From the NCBI RefSeq assembly GCF_000002985.6, contig NC_003284.9:186001-250000 (forward strand): a stretch of DNA of 64,000 bases, read 5' to 3'. The notes beneath the pieces are model-generated. The model was not told the DNA's origin and ran no database searches. It saw only the letters and a program-made list of their open reading frames with translations. The stretch is from Caenorhabditis elegans. Taxonomy: Eukaryota; Nematoda; Chromadorea; Rhabditida; Rhabditidae. Positions 34,990-45,669 of the stretch are shown piece after piece (within the stretch, counting starts at the first letter, position 1; the number at the start of each line of letters is the position of its first letter). The position numbers and the translations under genes are program-made.

Positions 34990-35115
34990 TTAGGCAGAGC
35001 AGGCCGGAGGCCTGCGATGCCTGGGGTACTTTTCGACCAGGAACAGAGCGCCGAAGGCGCTCTGAGCCTAAATATTCAATGTAAATATTCATCGCAGGCC
35101 GAAGGCCGGGGCAGA
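34990..35115. repeat. GC-rich hairpin cluster
   Basis: Contains CAGGCCGGAGGCCTG, GAGCGCCGAAGGCGCTC and GCAGGCCGAAGGCC. These perfect or near-perfect stem-loops share the design stem-GAAG/GGAG-stem. A related cluster lies at 36412-36510 (GAGCGCCGTAGGCGCTC, GCAGGCCGAAGGCCTGC). Confidence 0.85.
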
Positions 35116-35883
35116 GTATGAATATTCAGTGTGTGTTTATCTCACAGTGCCAGCAAAAGACATACAAAAATTTTTTAGCCTGTGGGATTGAACCCAGAGG
35201 ATGCTCACCCGATCAATTTTGAACTGAGTTATGATGATTTGAAAATCGGACTCGAAAAATCCCGGAATTTCGAAAATTGCGTTGAAAACATGTTTAACGT
35301 TCGTATTTTTGTTTTATTTTACATTATCAAATGTAAATTTTAACGTAGAATTCGTTTTTCTAGTTTTAATAGTTTTCTCATTATCCAACCGGAAAGTTAC
35401 GAAAAAAGCATAAATTGACGATTTTTCAATGAAATTGTGCGCATTCCCCCTTTTGTTTCTGGTGTGCAAATTAGTGATTTTTGAGATTCTTTTGCCTATA
35501 AGTCGGTCAGTTTGGCACTTTTTGGGGTAAATTTTTCGAAAAACGTATTTTTCAGGAAATTTACTCTTCAAAAATATAATTTTTTTTACAAAAAAGTCAA
35601 AAATAACTTCAGAAATCGCAAATTTCATGATTTTCTCAAAAAAATGACGTTTTTGCTGGAAAAATAAAAAATTTTCCACTACCAAATGGGATTTTATGTT
35701 AAATTCGTAATTAGTACATAAATACCGAATGGATGCTGAAAGCACAGCTCTCTACAATCATTTTCAACGATTTTAGTTTATTTAATTTTTGACCTCGAAA
35801 TTTCAATTTCCCTCTTTTCCTGGACCAGTTTTTTACTGAAATGTGAATGTTATGTCCTAAATCTTATTATTTTTGCTATGAAA

Positions 35884-35972
35884 AGCGAGACAAACTAAAA
35901 TTTTTTGGTCATGAGTTCCTCGAGCCCCGTTCCTGAAGTTGTGGGCTTCAGGCCATGCTCAGGAAGCTCAAA
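35884..35972 (+). repeat. About 95-bp direct repeat, copy 1
   Basis: Starts GCGAGACAAACTAAAATTTT and ends GAAGCTCAAAAGTTTAT. The second copy is at 36511-36605, essentially identical. The inner segment contains the inverted pairs GCCCCGTTCCTGAAG/CTTCAGG and CCATGCTCAGGAAGC, so the repeat can fold. Confidence 0.9.
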
Positions 35973-36411
35973 AGTTTATTCTTCACCAATTTCCAAAATT
36001 TCAAATGCTATCATATTCTACTTTTAACGCTGATTTCAAATATATACTTTTCTTTTTCCAATTCCTATTATGAGCTGAGTTACGGCGCTTTCGAGTTTCA
36101 GCAATGCCCGCCCGCCCCCCTCTTTCCTCCCCTTTCTCTTGCCTCCTCCCTCTCATGCATAGGGTGGCTGTAATATGGTCTCTAATTACTGTTACAGGAT
36201 CAGATATGTATATTTTACGACATATCTCTTAATAGAAGAACAATAGACATCGCCACATTTGTTTTTGTAAGAGGTCCTTGTAACTGTTCATTTATTGTAA
36301 TTGAGGGGTTGAAAATTATTATTTTAATTTTCAAATAAAAATACATTAAAATTTTTTTTTAATTTTAAAATGAAACATTTTTTAATTTTGAGGTCTGCTT
36401 TCTTCGCGGGG

Positions 36412-36605
36412 ACAGAGCGCCGTAGGCGCTCTTAATCTAAATTATAGGCAGAGCAGGCCGAAGGCCTGCTATGCCAGTAGGCTTTCACTGCCGAGTCAGA
36501 GCGCCGCAGAAGCGAGACAAACTAAAATTTTTTGGTCATGAGTTCCTCGAGCCCCGTTCCTGAAGTTGTGGGCTTCAGGCCATGCTCAGGAAGCTCAAAA
36601 GTTTA
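36412..36605. repeat. GC-rich hairpins plus 95-bp direct repeat, copy 2
   Basis: The hairpins GAGCGCCGTAGGCGCTC and GCAGGCCGAAGGCCTGC (36415-36473) are followed by the second copy of the 95-bp repeat (36511-36605). The arrangement resembles the ends of a non-autonomous element with terminal hairpins, but no transposase or target duplication was found. Confidence 0.75.
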
Positions 36606-36788
36606 TGAGTAAATGAGTAAAAGATAATTTCGAAAAAAATGGATGAGTAAAAGATAAAAAAGTAAAAGATATCATAGTAAAAGATAATTAGCCCAAATTT
36701 TTCTGGTCAAAATTCTAGCATTTCTCTTGTTCAGAAACTAAAAAATTTGCGCAAAAAAAAAATTTAAAAAAAAAATGTCTTCTTCCAG

Positions 36789-39084
36789 AAAGGAATGGTC
36801 CAATATTTCCGTTGCAATCGTCTCCAAACAGTTTCCCGCTCTCAAACATTCCGTCCAGTCGACAATCCGTCTCTCGAAGAACTGCCAACTAATCGAAAAC
36901 GTGGGCGGCTTCACCAGCAAGAGCTCCGTCAGCAAAGTGCTAAACAGGTCATACGGACTGAGAACTCGTGCACCGCGTTCTATAATAAAGCCTATTTGGA
37001 TAATGGGTTTGTTATTTTTTCTTTTGTTTTGGTTTTTGGGCGGAAAAAAATGGGTTAAAACCTGAGAAATTGGTGAAAAATGCCCTGAATATGGGATTTT
37101 TGGCCTAAAAAATCCAAAAAATCCAGTTTCAGACTTTTCTCCTTGGAAATGTGAAAAATTGAGAAAATGAAAGGTTTTAACCTGAAAAATCATGGAAAAT
37201 TCAATTTTTTTCCACATTTTCAATGAAAAATAGGAAAAAAAATACCAATTTATAACCACTAAATGGGCGGAGCTTGTGAATTTCCAAGTCACGCCCACAA
37301 ACTGGTGAATTCCTTCCTTTTTTCGCAATGAAAAATAAAATTTGTACTTTTCCTGAAAAAAAATAAAGAAAAATTGACTTTTCCTGCTAAAAACCGATTT
37401 TTATTTCATAAAAATTCAAAAAAAAAAACCAATTTTTAACCACTAAATGGGCGGAGCTTATTTCGTCAGAAGCCACGCCCTCAACATGGCTAAAAACATG
37501 GTTAACAAGAATTGGGGGGGGGGGGGGAAATCAATTTTATCTCAAAAAAAATTGAAAAAATTGAATTATTTTTCACATTTTTACTAGAAAATTGAACAAA
37601 AACAAGCGACTTTTTAACCATTAATTGGGCGGAGCTTGTGAAAGTGCAAACCACGCCCAGACGTCATTATTGTAATCGGAAAAACTATCAAAATTTGCAA
37701 TTTTCCTGAAAAAAATTAAATTTTCTAACTGAAAGCGATTTCCATTGCATAAAATTGTTTTAAATTCAAAATTATTTTTCACATTTTTCTAGAAAATTAA
37801 AAAATTAACCATTAAATGGGCGGAGCTTGTGAAGTTGCAAGCCACGCCCACAAAATGGTCAGAAGCCTTAATTTTCAAATTAAAAAAGTGTTATTTAATA
37901 AAAAAAGAAATTTTCTTTTGTTATTATTTCGCTTCAAGACCCAAAGAAAATGGGCGGAGCCTGAGGAATAAAATTCTCTTTAAAAATTCCCAAAAAATTG
38001 ACAAAATTGCAACAACAAAAATCCAAAACAAGTTCCATAGAAAATTCCTTTAAAAAATTCCAAATTCCCAAGAAAATTTCCCAAAAAAGTTTTAAAAATT
38101 CTTTAAAAAATTCCAAAATTTTTTTTTATTCCAAAAAAAAATTCTTTTAAAAATTCTTTTTAAAAAAAGTTCCAAAAAACATTTTTAACTCCAAAAAAAT
38201 CCCAAAAAAAATTCCAAAAAAAAACCCACAAAAATTCCAAAAAAAAATCCCAAAAAAATCCAAAAAAATTCCAAAAAAACATTTTTAACTCCAAAAAAAT
38301 CCCAAAAAAAATTCCAAAAAAAAACCCACAAAAATTCCAAAAAAAAATCCCAAAAAAAATCCAAAAAAAAATCCAAAAAAATTCCAAAAAAACATTTTTA
38401 ACTCCAAAAAAAATTTCCAAAAAAAATTCCAAAAAAAAATTCCAAAAAACCTCCAAAATTTCAAAAAAAAAATCCAAAAAAATTCCCAAAAATTTTTTTT
38501 TAATCCTGAAAAAAATCCAAAAAAATTTTATTTTTCAATTCCAAAATATGTCCAACAAAATAAATTCCAACAAAAAAAACTGTTCCAGAATGCTCTACGA
38601 CTCGTTCATCCATCGCCTATCAAGCTCAAACGAGGTGATCAAACAAATCGACTACCGCGACCTGATCCCCAACGAGAGCACCCTGCTGAAGCTGAAAAAA
38701 GCCTATAACTACCTGGCAAAGATCGAGAACGAGCTTCTGAACCCGCGCCGAGAGCAGATCAATCCGATCCGCGTCACCTCATACATCAGAATGATGGAAG
38801 AAGAAGCAAGGCTGATCGAGAGGACTCGACAGGCGGCCAGTGCTCCTGGAGCAGCTGCTGGAGATGAGATTGATGTTGTTGGGATTGACGAGGGGGACTA
38901 CCACCATCACCATCATATGGATCTTCATGAAGTTGTGGAAGAGGAAGAAGTTGGGTATTATCAGGAGGATCTCGAGCTGGAGCAGGAGCTTCAGGAGCAT
39001 GTGGAAGAGGATTATCTGCCGGTGGAAGATGAATTGGTGGAAGAGGAGCAGCTGGTGGAAGAAGAAGCTCTTCCAGCGGAGTAA
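36789..39084 (+). CDS. Unrecognised protein with acidic tail
   Basis: Exons 36789-37006 and 38589-39084 join in frame (donor GTTTGTTA, acceptor TGTTCCAG, phase 2). The first encodes MVQYFRCNRLQTVSRSQTFR...KRGRLHQQELRQQSAKQVIR. The second encodes GMLYDSFIHRLSSSNEVIKQ, IDYRDLIPNESTLLKLKKAY, RVTSYIRMMEEEARLIERTR, an HHHHH run and a long E/L/V-rich acidic C-terminus ending EEEALPAE, stop at 39082-39084. The composition suggests a nuclear, helix-rich protein. No family was recognised. No upstream exon or start was found; the ATG at 36775 is in another frame. The intron (1.58 kb) is filled with repeats. Confidence 0.65.
37240..37965. repeat. Spaced hairpin repeats with TGGGCGGAGC motif
   Basis: ATGGGCGGAGCTTGTGAA followed by CAAGCCACGCCCA-like sequence occurs at about 37262, 37447, 37626 and 37817, with a half copy at 37949. 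Within each, GGGCG-GAGCTTG pairs with CAAGC-CACGCCC to form a hairpin of about 12 bp. Spacing is about 180-190 bp. All lie inside the intron of the 36789-39084 gene. Confidence 0.85.
37514..37527 (+). other. 14-base G tract
   Basis: Uninterrupted run of 14 G. Such tracts are abundant in C. elegans and need the helicase DOG-1 (FANCJ) for stable replication. Confidence 0.9.
38030..38545. repeat. Strand-asymmetric CCAAAAAAA low-complexity array
   Basis: The plus strand is almost only A and C with TTCC spacers (ATTCCAAAAAAAAACCC). It includes a segment of about 110 bp beginning CATTTTTAACTCC that repeats three times. The minus-strand frames rich in F, W and L are artefacts of this composition. 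Confidence 0.9.
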
Positions 39085-39587
39085 AGAAGAAGCCGCAATT
39101 TGATTCTTAATTTTTTTCTTTCTTTTTTTAAAACATTTTTCTCCATTTTTTCCCAAAAGTAGTTTTAATTGGGTTTTTAGGCTTAAAATTTGAATTTTTC
39201 GCGAATTTTTGGCCCACGAATTGGAATTTTGTGGAATTTTTGAGCTAGAAATTGAATTTTATCCGATTTCTGACTTGAAAATTTAGGCTTTTCTTTAATT
39301 TTTAGCCCCAAAAATTTGAATTTTTCGCGAATTTTTAATCCCAAAATCGTAATACCCTGTGATTTTTAAGCTAGCAATTGAAGATTAACTCGAAAATTTG
39401 AATTTTGCAGAAAAATTGAATTTTTTCTGATTTTTGATACAAAAATTAGTTTTTCTTCGTTTTTTAGCCTAGAAATTTGAATTTCAAGGAAAAATTGAAA
39501 AAAAAAACAAAACTAAAAAATTAATTTTTTCGCTGATTTTTGTCTCAAAAATGCAATTTTCTAACCAAAAATTGGGGGTTTCCCCGA
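39085..39587. other. 3' flank of the acidic-tail gene, AT-rich spacer
   Basis: Low-complexity DNA up to the MULE target duplication. No feature recognised. Confidence 0.5.
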
Positions 39588-39596
39588 AAAATTTCC
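39588..39596. repeat. Target-site duplication of MULE copy 1, left
   Basis: AAAATTTCC directly precedes the left TIR. The same nine bases follow the right TIR at 46588-46596. Nine-bp duplications are diagnostic of Mutator-like transposition. Confidence 0.9.
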
Positions 39597-40496
39597 GGCA
39601 AACACTCTTTGACTACCTTCTCTTTGACTACCTTTTGCTCTTTGACTACCTTAGATCTTTGACTACCTTTCGGCTCTTTGACTACCTTTTGCTCTTTGAC
39701 TACCTTAGATCTTTGACTACCTTTCGGCTCTTTGACTACCTTTTGCTCTTTGACTACCTTAGATCTTTGACTACCTTTCGGCTCATTGACTACCTTTGCA
39801 CATTGACTACCTTAGATCATTGACTACCTTTCGGCTCATTGACTACCTTTATCTAATTTTTCAGAATTTTCAGTTTTTTTCGCTGAAAAATCAGATTTGT
39901 CAATAACATTTTACTTTTTTGATGTCTAAGAAAGTCGCGCTCTTTCTCACTTCCTAAATTTCCCAAAAAATGGAGATAAGATCTGATGTATAAATGCTCT
40001 TTGACTACCTTCAAATGATCTTTGACTACCTGTACCAAATTTTTCAGAATTTTCTGATTTGCTCTATTAAAAACAATAATTTTTCAATGTTCCCATGCCT
40101 ACAACCCATTTTTCTCCCAATTTTTTTAAAGTTATTCCACTTTATTCCACTTTTTTCTCAGATTTCGTGTCGACGGAAAACTCTGTAATTTAGAAATGGA
40201 GCAAGTCAAGTTAAACAAACAAACATAATTTTTTAAAAATCCAATTCATCTAGAAAACCCGTTACTATAAATGGGGAAAAAACTAGGAAAGAAGGTATGA
40301 CATGGAAATTGGACTACAACGAAAGAGGATGAAATTGTACCGGTGCTGTGTGAAAAATCTAACCGTAGGAAATTGGTAAAAAAAAAAGGCTAAACCGGTA
40401 AAGTGAGGCGGGATTTGGGAAATGGAGGCAAAAAGAAAAATCAAGAACAAGGTTGAAAAATTAACAACAAAAAAAAACAGATTATCGATTAACTAG
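39597..40496 (+). repeat. Left TIR of MULE copy 1
   Basis: The outer 250 bp holds about a dozen CTTTGACTACC or CATTGACTACC units spaced 19-25 bp, with spacers TTTTGCT, TTAGAT and TTTCGGCT in rotation. The rest is unique sequence matched in inverted orientation by 45670-46587. The two TIRs differ by repeat-unit number near the ends, shifting alignment by about 20 bp. Confidence 0.93.
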
Positions 40497-40650
40497 CAAA
40501 CAATTGGGACTAAAATTAGTGGAACTCAACAAACAAAATATTAGAAAACAAGTGAAAAAAAAACAAGGAAAACAAGAATGGAAATATATCAGTGAAATTG
40601 AAGAAACAAAAAAATAGACAATAACGTTATTTTATTACTGGCACTTTGGC

Positions 40651-43600
40651 TCATTCCGAATCCGAGTCAATCTCAACAGGATCTCTGGTTTCGCTATCAG
40701 TGGAAACTGTAGAATCATACTGCTCGCCACCATCCATATTGCGTGTGTATTCATCCTCGTCGTCACTGGACATCTTTGAATCACAAACTTCAATTTGTGT
40801 CGAAACAGGAGAATTTTTTAGAAGCGGTTGCAGAATCATCGATTTTCTTGGACGGACAGGAGACGGTGACGGCGAAAATCGTTTTTGTGATCTCGTATTT
40901 CTAAAATTTAGTGGTTATGATATTATTTATAGCAAAATGTTTACATTTTACGCTTTGGACGACGACCATGCGACTGTTCGGGTTTATTCTGCACTTTTTT
41001 ATACGAGAGGGAGCTATTTTCCGACTTTTCCGACTCCTCGCTCATAGCTTCCGATCTCCTTTTTGAAAAGGTAGAACCACGTGAAGATGTAGATCCAGCT
41101 GGAACCTCTGCCTCGTCCTCGGAAATCACATCATCAGCGTTATTAGTCGTGTCTTGAAAGTAACTGGGGCTGAAATAGTAAATTGGCAGGTATGTTTATA
41201 AAATTCTAAACCTACTCAGAATATTCTGCATAGAGGCGTACGTCATTATTGGCGGATCCTCTGCCACCTCTCCTGTCACAAAGTTTCAGGCCGCTTGTAG
41301 ATGGAGGCTTCGGTTCTTTCTTTGAAATGGCACGATTTCCCTTTTTCGATATCATCATAAAATTCCAAAACAAAATTCGTCGAACAGCATTCATCTCAGT
41401 CAGACAATAAATTCTGCAAAAGCGTTTAAAATAAGACTGATGAGTATCTGGAACTAACAAATGTGAACAAATGTATGCCGGCAGTGTACTTCCACAATCG
41501 GAACAGAGCAGACTTTCTTTTTCAGCATCAAAGTGAACAAATACGTGCTCTTCTCCATAACCAACATCTATTTTGTATTGATCATCTGAATCTTCGAGGA
41601 TATGCAATCCGGCGGGAGAGTCGTGATTGTGGCACTCGCTGAGATGTAGAACTGCAATTGAGACATTTAGAGCTGGATTACTTTTCGATTAATACTCTTT
41701 GCAACTTTCAGCGGAATATCCATTGCAAGTAGCTCGCAACTACCCAAACCAATCGCTCTGAAAGCGTTGACTCGCTTCTTGAAGGACGGGTCGCATGGAA
41801 TCGCTGGCATCTTAACAGTTTGAGATTTGTCTAATGCTGCATACCAACACTGATTGATCGCATCTGAAAAATTGAAATTGAATTTCATAATCTATGATCG
41901 ATCGACAGACCCTGGCAAATTTTAACAACTTTATCCAATAGTCGATCCGCAGGCAATGGTTTTGAGAGGAATCCTTTTACATATTTGTTGAAGTTTTCGC
42001 TCGAATTTGTGGTCGAATACTGTAGAAGGAAGCCTGCACGAAGTTTTGCAAATGTCGTAGCCGATTTGAAGAGCATCAATTAATTCGCCTTTGTCCATTC
42101 AAAAACCGGAGCCGCCATGCGTTTCTCACACTTTTTCAGTTTTTCTTCAAATTCTTCCATTGAAAATGATCCCAGAAGCCCGGCTCGAAACGTTCCACCG
42201 ACCTAAAGGCAAAAAATATTATTCGTTAGATTTCAAAAGTTTCTTACCTTCTTTCCAAACAGCAAAGCTTGAGCGCCACGTGAGGCGTTTTGTCCACAAT
42301 TGTGCGAAATAAGTGTCAAAATGTGTCGATCACAGCGTACACATGGTGAATCTACCGCCTGGAAGATAATTTTTACTTAACCCAATTTTTTAAACGCTTC
42401 TTTTTAAACATACCTTCGCGTATTCACCCAGTGCTGCTTCTCCGTCAATTACAACACATGGAATTTTTCTGGGTTCTCCAGCTACTTGCACGAGATTCAA
42501 TTCGGACCGCAACAACTCGGCGAATTCCTTATGATTTGGTCTCTCTTTTGTAGTATGAATAAAAAATCCAAGCGGAAGCATCCTTGCTTTCAATGATCGA
42601 GCTGTTCTGAAAAAAAAAGACATACAAAAAACCCAGGCCATACCCACCTGAATCGTGGACATTCCCCATTTACAAATGTGACGTAGAAATCACCCAATTG
42701 AAACGTTGTATCTACCATTATTCGAGAAGCAAAAATCATTCCGTCCGGATGTTTTTTGAGAACTTCCGAGATTTTCTTTTTCCTTTCCTGCTTATCCAAC
42801 AAGCTCCATCTCTCCACTTTTCTTTGCCATCTCTCATGCTGGGTTACAGTAGGACATCCGTGAACGAATAGTTTCAAAGCGTCAGGGAAGAGCGTGAAAA
42901 TGTTGAAGTGGAGTTGTTGTTTTGCATCTGAAAATGAATTATGAATTTGATTTCCTAATCATTCTCTACCGATCCAATATTTGACACGATCCGGGTTTTG
43001 CGATTGCAACGCCTTCAACATGTCTTCGGTTGTAGAAAGATGTGGGCCAGTGTTTCCGACGACCGCGTCTCGAACGCTTCGTGCAGCGTTTTGAATCTGT
43101 AAAACTCATTATTATTCATTTAGAAGATGCTAATTCCCACCTGTTTTGTGGAAATGTGATGTCCGCGCTCTTCCATCACCTGACGAACTCCTTCTAACGT
43201 TCTATGTGGAATAGCTTCTTCTTTCAGAAATTTCTTGACAGCGACTTGGCTATTGAGTGGTCTGTAGACATCTTCATTGCACTCCGGCACTTCGTAAGTG
43301 TCGCTTATGCTGAAGTAGTTGACATAGACGTACTCTCGAAAGCGCAGACACTGAAAAATGCTTACTTTTCAAAGCTCATGATTTTCCACATACCTGTTTT
43401 TTGACTGTGCCGTTCTCCAGCTCAACACAGTGAATTGTGTGCATTTGTTCTCCGAAGACTGAAACAGGTTTCATCAATGGCTGTGTTCTTTTGGTTTTCC
43501 CGTTTTCGTCTTTTTCGGATTTTGTCCACACGTGAAAATCGTACGGAACATTTGGATGTTCTTCTCCATTCAATTTCACATTGAGTGTTCTCTTTGATTT

Positions 43601-43761
43601 CAACTCGCGTAATTGTTTTACTGCAATCTGGTCAACTTCCTGCCAACTGAAAAACAAATATGTTACAGATCAGCCAATTTTTCGATTTAAAAAAATTGCG
43701 TTGCTTGCGTGATGTTTGTTTCCCAATCAATTCCACACCACCACTTTGTTCTCGGCTTCAT
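40651..43761 (-). CDS. MULE transposase, copy 1, one in-frame stop
   Basis: Twelve minus-strand exons in matching phase: 43761-43709, 43646-43394, 43350-43141, 43096-42970, 42927-42648, 42606-42414, 42358-42248, 42202-41911, 41863-41696, 41651-41216, 41169-40945, 40900-40651, about 866 codons. Order: N-terminal domain (FHVWTKSEKDENGKTK; VKKQ), a DDE transposase core (first Asp in RIMVDTTFQLGDFYVTF, second in IPCVVIDGEAALGEYAK, a later TTNSSENFNKYVKGF segment with a candidate Glu), a SWIM-like zinc motif (CSDCGSTLPAYICSH) and an acidic S/D/E-rich tail. The first intron needs a GC donor (GCAAGC at 43708). TAA at 42080-42082 interrupts FEWTKAN*LMLFKSATTF; CAA to TAA is the simplest origin. An AATAAA signal follows at 40636-40631. 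The product would cut and paste the element by its TIRs. Confidence 0.88.
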
Positions 43762-43812
43762 CACGCAAAGAGACGTGTTGTTCTGAAAATATTGAAACAT
43801 TATGAAAGGAAT

Positions 43813-44384
43813 AAATGATTATAAAAAGCTTAAAAAAACGGAAGAAACGAAGGAAAATCGATCTTGTTAGCAAAAAAACATATATTTGCCTATGCTGCCA
43901 ATGTGAATTTCTGCACAAAGAGGGGTGGAATAGTCAAAGTTACGTGAGTAAATGACGTTAATAATGTCTAAATAAATTCTACAGTGCAGAAAACTATGAA
44001 TTTCAGAAAAAGAAACGGAAGAAAGGAAGGAAAATCGAATTTCTTGGCCTGAAGATCTCAACAGTGAAAGAAAGAGTGGTGTGTGTGATTGCGCGTCACA
44101 TACGGCGCAAGTGCAGAATTTGCACCTCATCCTACGCGCACTACTTTTAGGGCAAGAAAATCGATTTTCTTTCGTTTTTTTCGTTTTTTTTTGAAATTTA
44201 TGGTTTTCTACGCTGTATAATTTATTTAGACATTATTAACGTCATTTACTCGCGTAACTTTGACTATTCCTCTCCTGTTTGTGTAGAAACTACCGTTGTC
44301 AGCATAGGCAAATATCTGTTTTTTTCTAACAAGATCGATTTTCCTTCGTTTCTTTTGTTTCTTTAAGCTTTTTATAATCATTTT
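43813..44384. promoter_or_regulatory. Divergent promoter region with inverted-repeat arms
   Basis: Arms about 43813-44060 and 44135-44384 are inverted copies: GAAGGAAAATCGATCTTGTT opposite AACAAGATCGATTTTCCTTC, and AGTTACGTGAGTAAATGACG opposite CGTCATTTACTCGCGTAACT. The arms lead outward into the start exons of the two divergent genes, so both probably use duplicated copies of one promoter. GTGTGTGATTGCGCGTCACA-like sequence occupies the centre. Confidence 0.75.
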
Positions 44385-44403
44385 TCAGCACAAGTGATCG
44401 AAC

Positions 44404-45599
44404 ATGAAGCACAAATGGCTGAGCACTTCTGAATGGGAGGTTCTCATCAGCACAAAACAGTGAGTAATATCGCCAATATTGTTTTTGTCATAATTTTTGG
44501 TCTTCAGGTTTCGCGACGTTCCATCTATTGGAGACGAAGAGCTTGACATTCTGAAAAATTAAGGCGTTTTGAATGTTCGCGTCCCCCACAACGGCCAACT
44601 GCAATTCGAAGATTTTCACGTGTGGGTTCGAAAAATTCCAGGACAGAAACCCTACCTCGGCGACTACAAGGGTATCACTGTTTTTGGAGAATCTCGAAAA
44701 CGTGGCCGCTACACAGAAGTACATAAGGAAACTGTCAAAAAAGAGGTAAATTGTTTTTTATTTCTTCAACTTTTCCACATTACTTTTTCAGATTATTCTT
44801 TTCAATAAATCACTTTATGCTCGGTACAGCGTTATCAATTCTACACAATACGTCAGGCCAATAATCGATTTGAATAAAGTGGAAAGATTGAAACGTGAGT
44901 TCTTTTTCATGCTTTATGTAAAAAAGTTTCTAATTTCAGCTCTGATGGCTCGTATGCTCTGTCAACTATATATGCCAAACAACGCGGTTCATGAGGCGTT
45001 TTCTGCAACATCAAAAGACGGTATCGTTGTCAGTCAGCAGCAACTACGAGATCTGACTCGACGAGGTTGTCCGGATACGTTGATTCGGTCCAGAGTTATA
45101 AAGCATCCGACGAACGATCTAACCGCGCGTGATGTCAGCAGGTTGGAGGGTTTTGGATCAAGCTCACAAAAATACTCCGAAAACGATTCGTCTTATGAGT
45201 CTGAGGAAAGCAATATGGAACCGTGAGAAAATGAATAGAACAATCAAGAAACTTATTTTGAATATTTTTCAGACTTCCACCTCATCCATTCTACAGCCCA
45301 TGTCCTCCTCCAACAATCCACGTGAACTCTACTTTTCCGGTGAAACATGCCAGATCGCTCTGAAAATTATCAACAGCAGCCGATTTGATGTACCATTCAC
45401 TACTATTGCTCCAATAGATTTTGCCGTAGAACCGGGAAGAGGATTTTTTGCCGGAAATAGACGAGAGCCGCAGACACTCACCATCCGTCGCATAAGGAAG
45501 ACAGCTCGAAACGGACATCTAACAATTCGCTGTAAAAATACGGATTCGAGGCGCAGTTTTACATACCCTGTGTTTGTTGATCTGTTCTCTATTCGATAG
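44404..45599 (+). CDS. MULE second gene: transposase-like N-terminus, MSP-like C-terminus, copy 1
   Basis: Exons 44404-44459, 44508-44745, 44792-44894, 44940-45222 and 45273-45599. The start MKHKWLSTSEWEVLISTKQ mirrors the transposase start MKPRTKWWCGIDWETNIT, and FHVWVRKIPG...VFGE...VKKE matches the same domain, so this gene began as an inverted copy of the transposase 5' end. TAA at 44560-44562 interrupts it (ILKN*GVLNVRV opposite LKSKRTLNV). Exon four encodes LMARMLCQLYMPNNAVHEAF and CPDTLIRSRVIKHPTNDLTA. In the last exon the natural phase gives PPPTIHVNST then a stop at 45361-45363; another frame, open to 45599, gives LYFSGETCQIALKIINSSRF, DVPFTTIAPIDFAVEPGRGF and GHLTIRCK, resembling an MSP/PapD-like fold. 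A frameshift or unrecognised splice links them. Function unknown. Confidence 0.6.
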
Positions 45600-45669
45600 G
45601 TTTGAATGTTTATTCTATTTGTTGTAAATTTTCGAAAAAATGCTGTTGTAACTGTTGATTTCTCTTAGC

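Noticed and set aside
38160-38489. 109-codon minus-strand frame rich in F, W and L
   Set aside because: It comes from the CCAAAAAA low-complexity array; composition explains it fully.
39994-40188. MULE TIR open frames (MLFDYLQMIFDYLYQ and the reverse frame) present four times
   Set aside because: They lie in the TIR repeat units and occur because the TIR is copied; no sign of coding.
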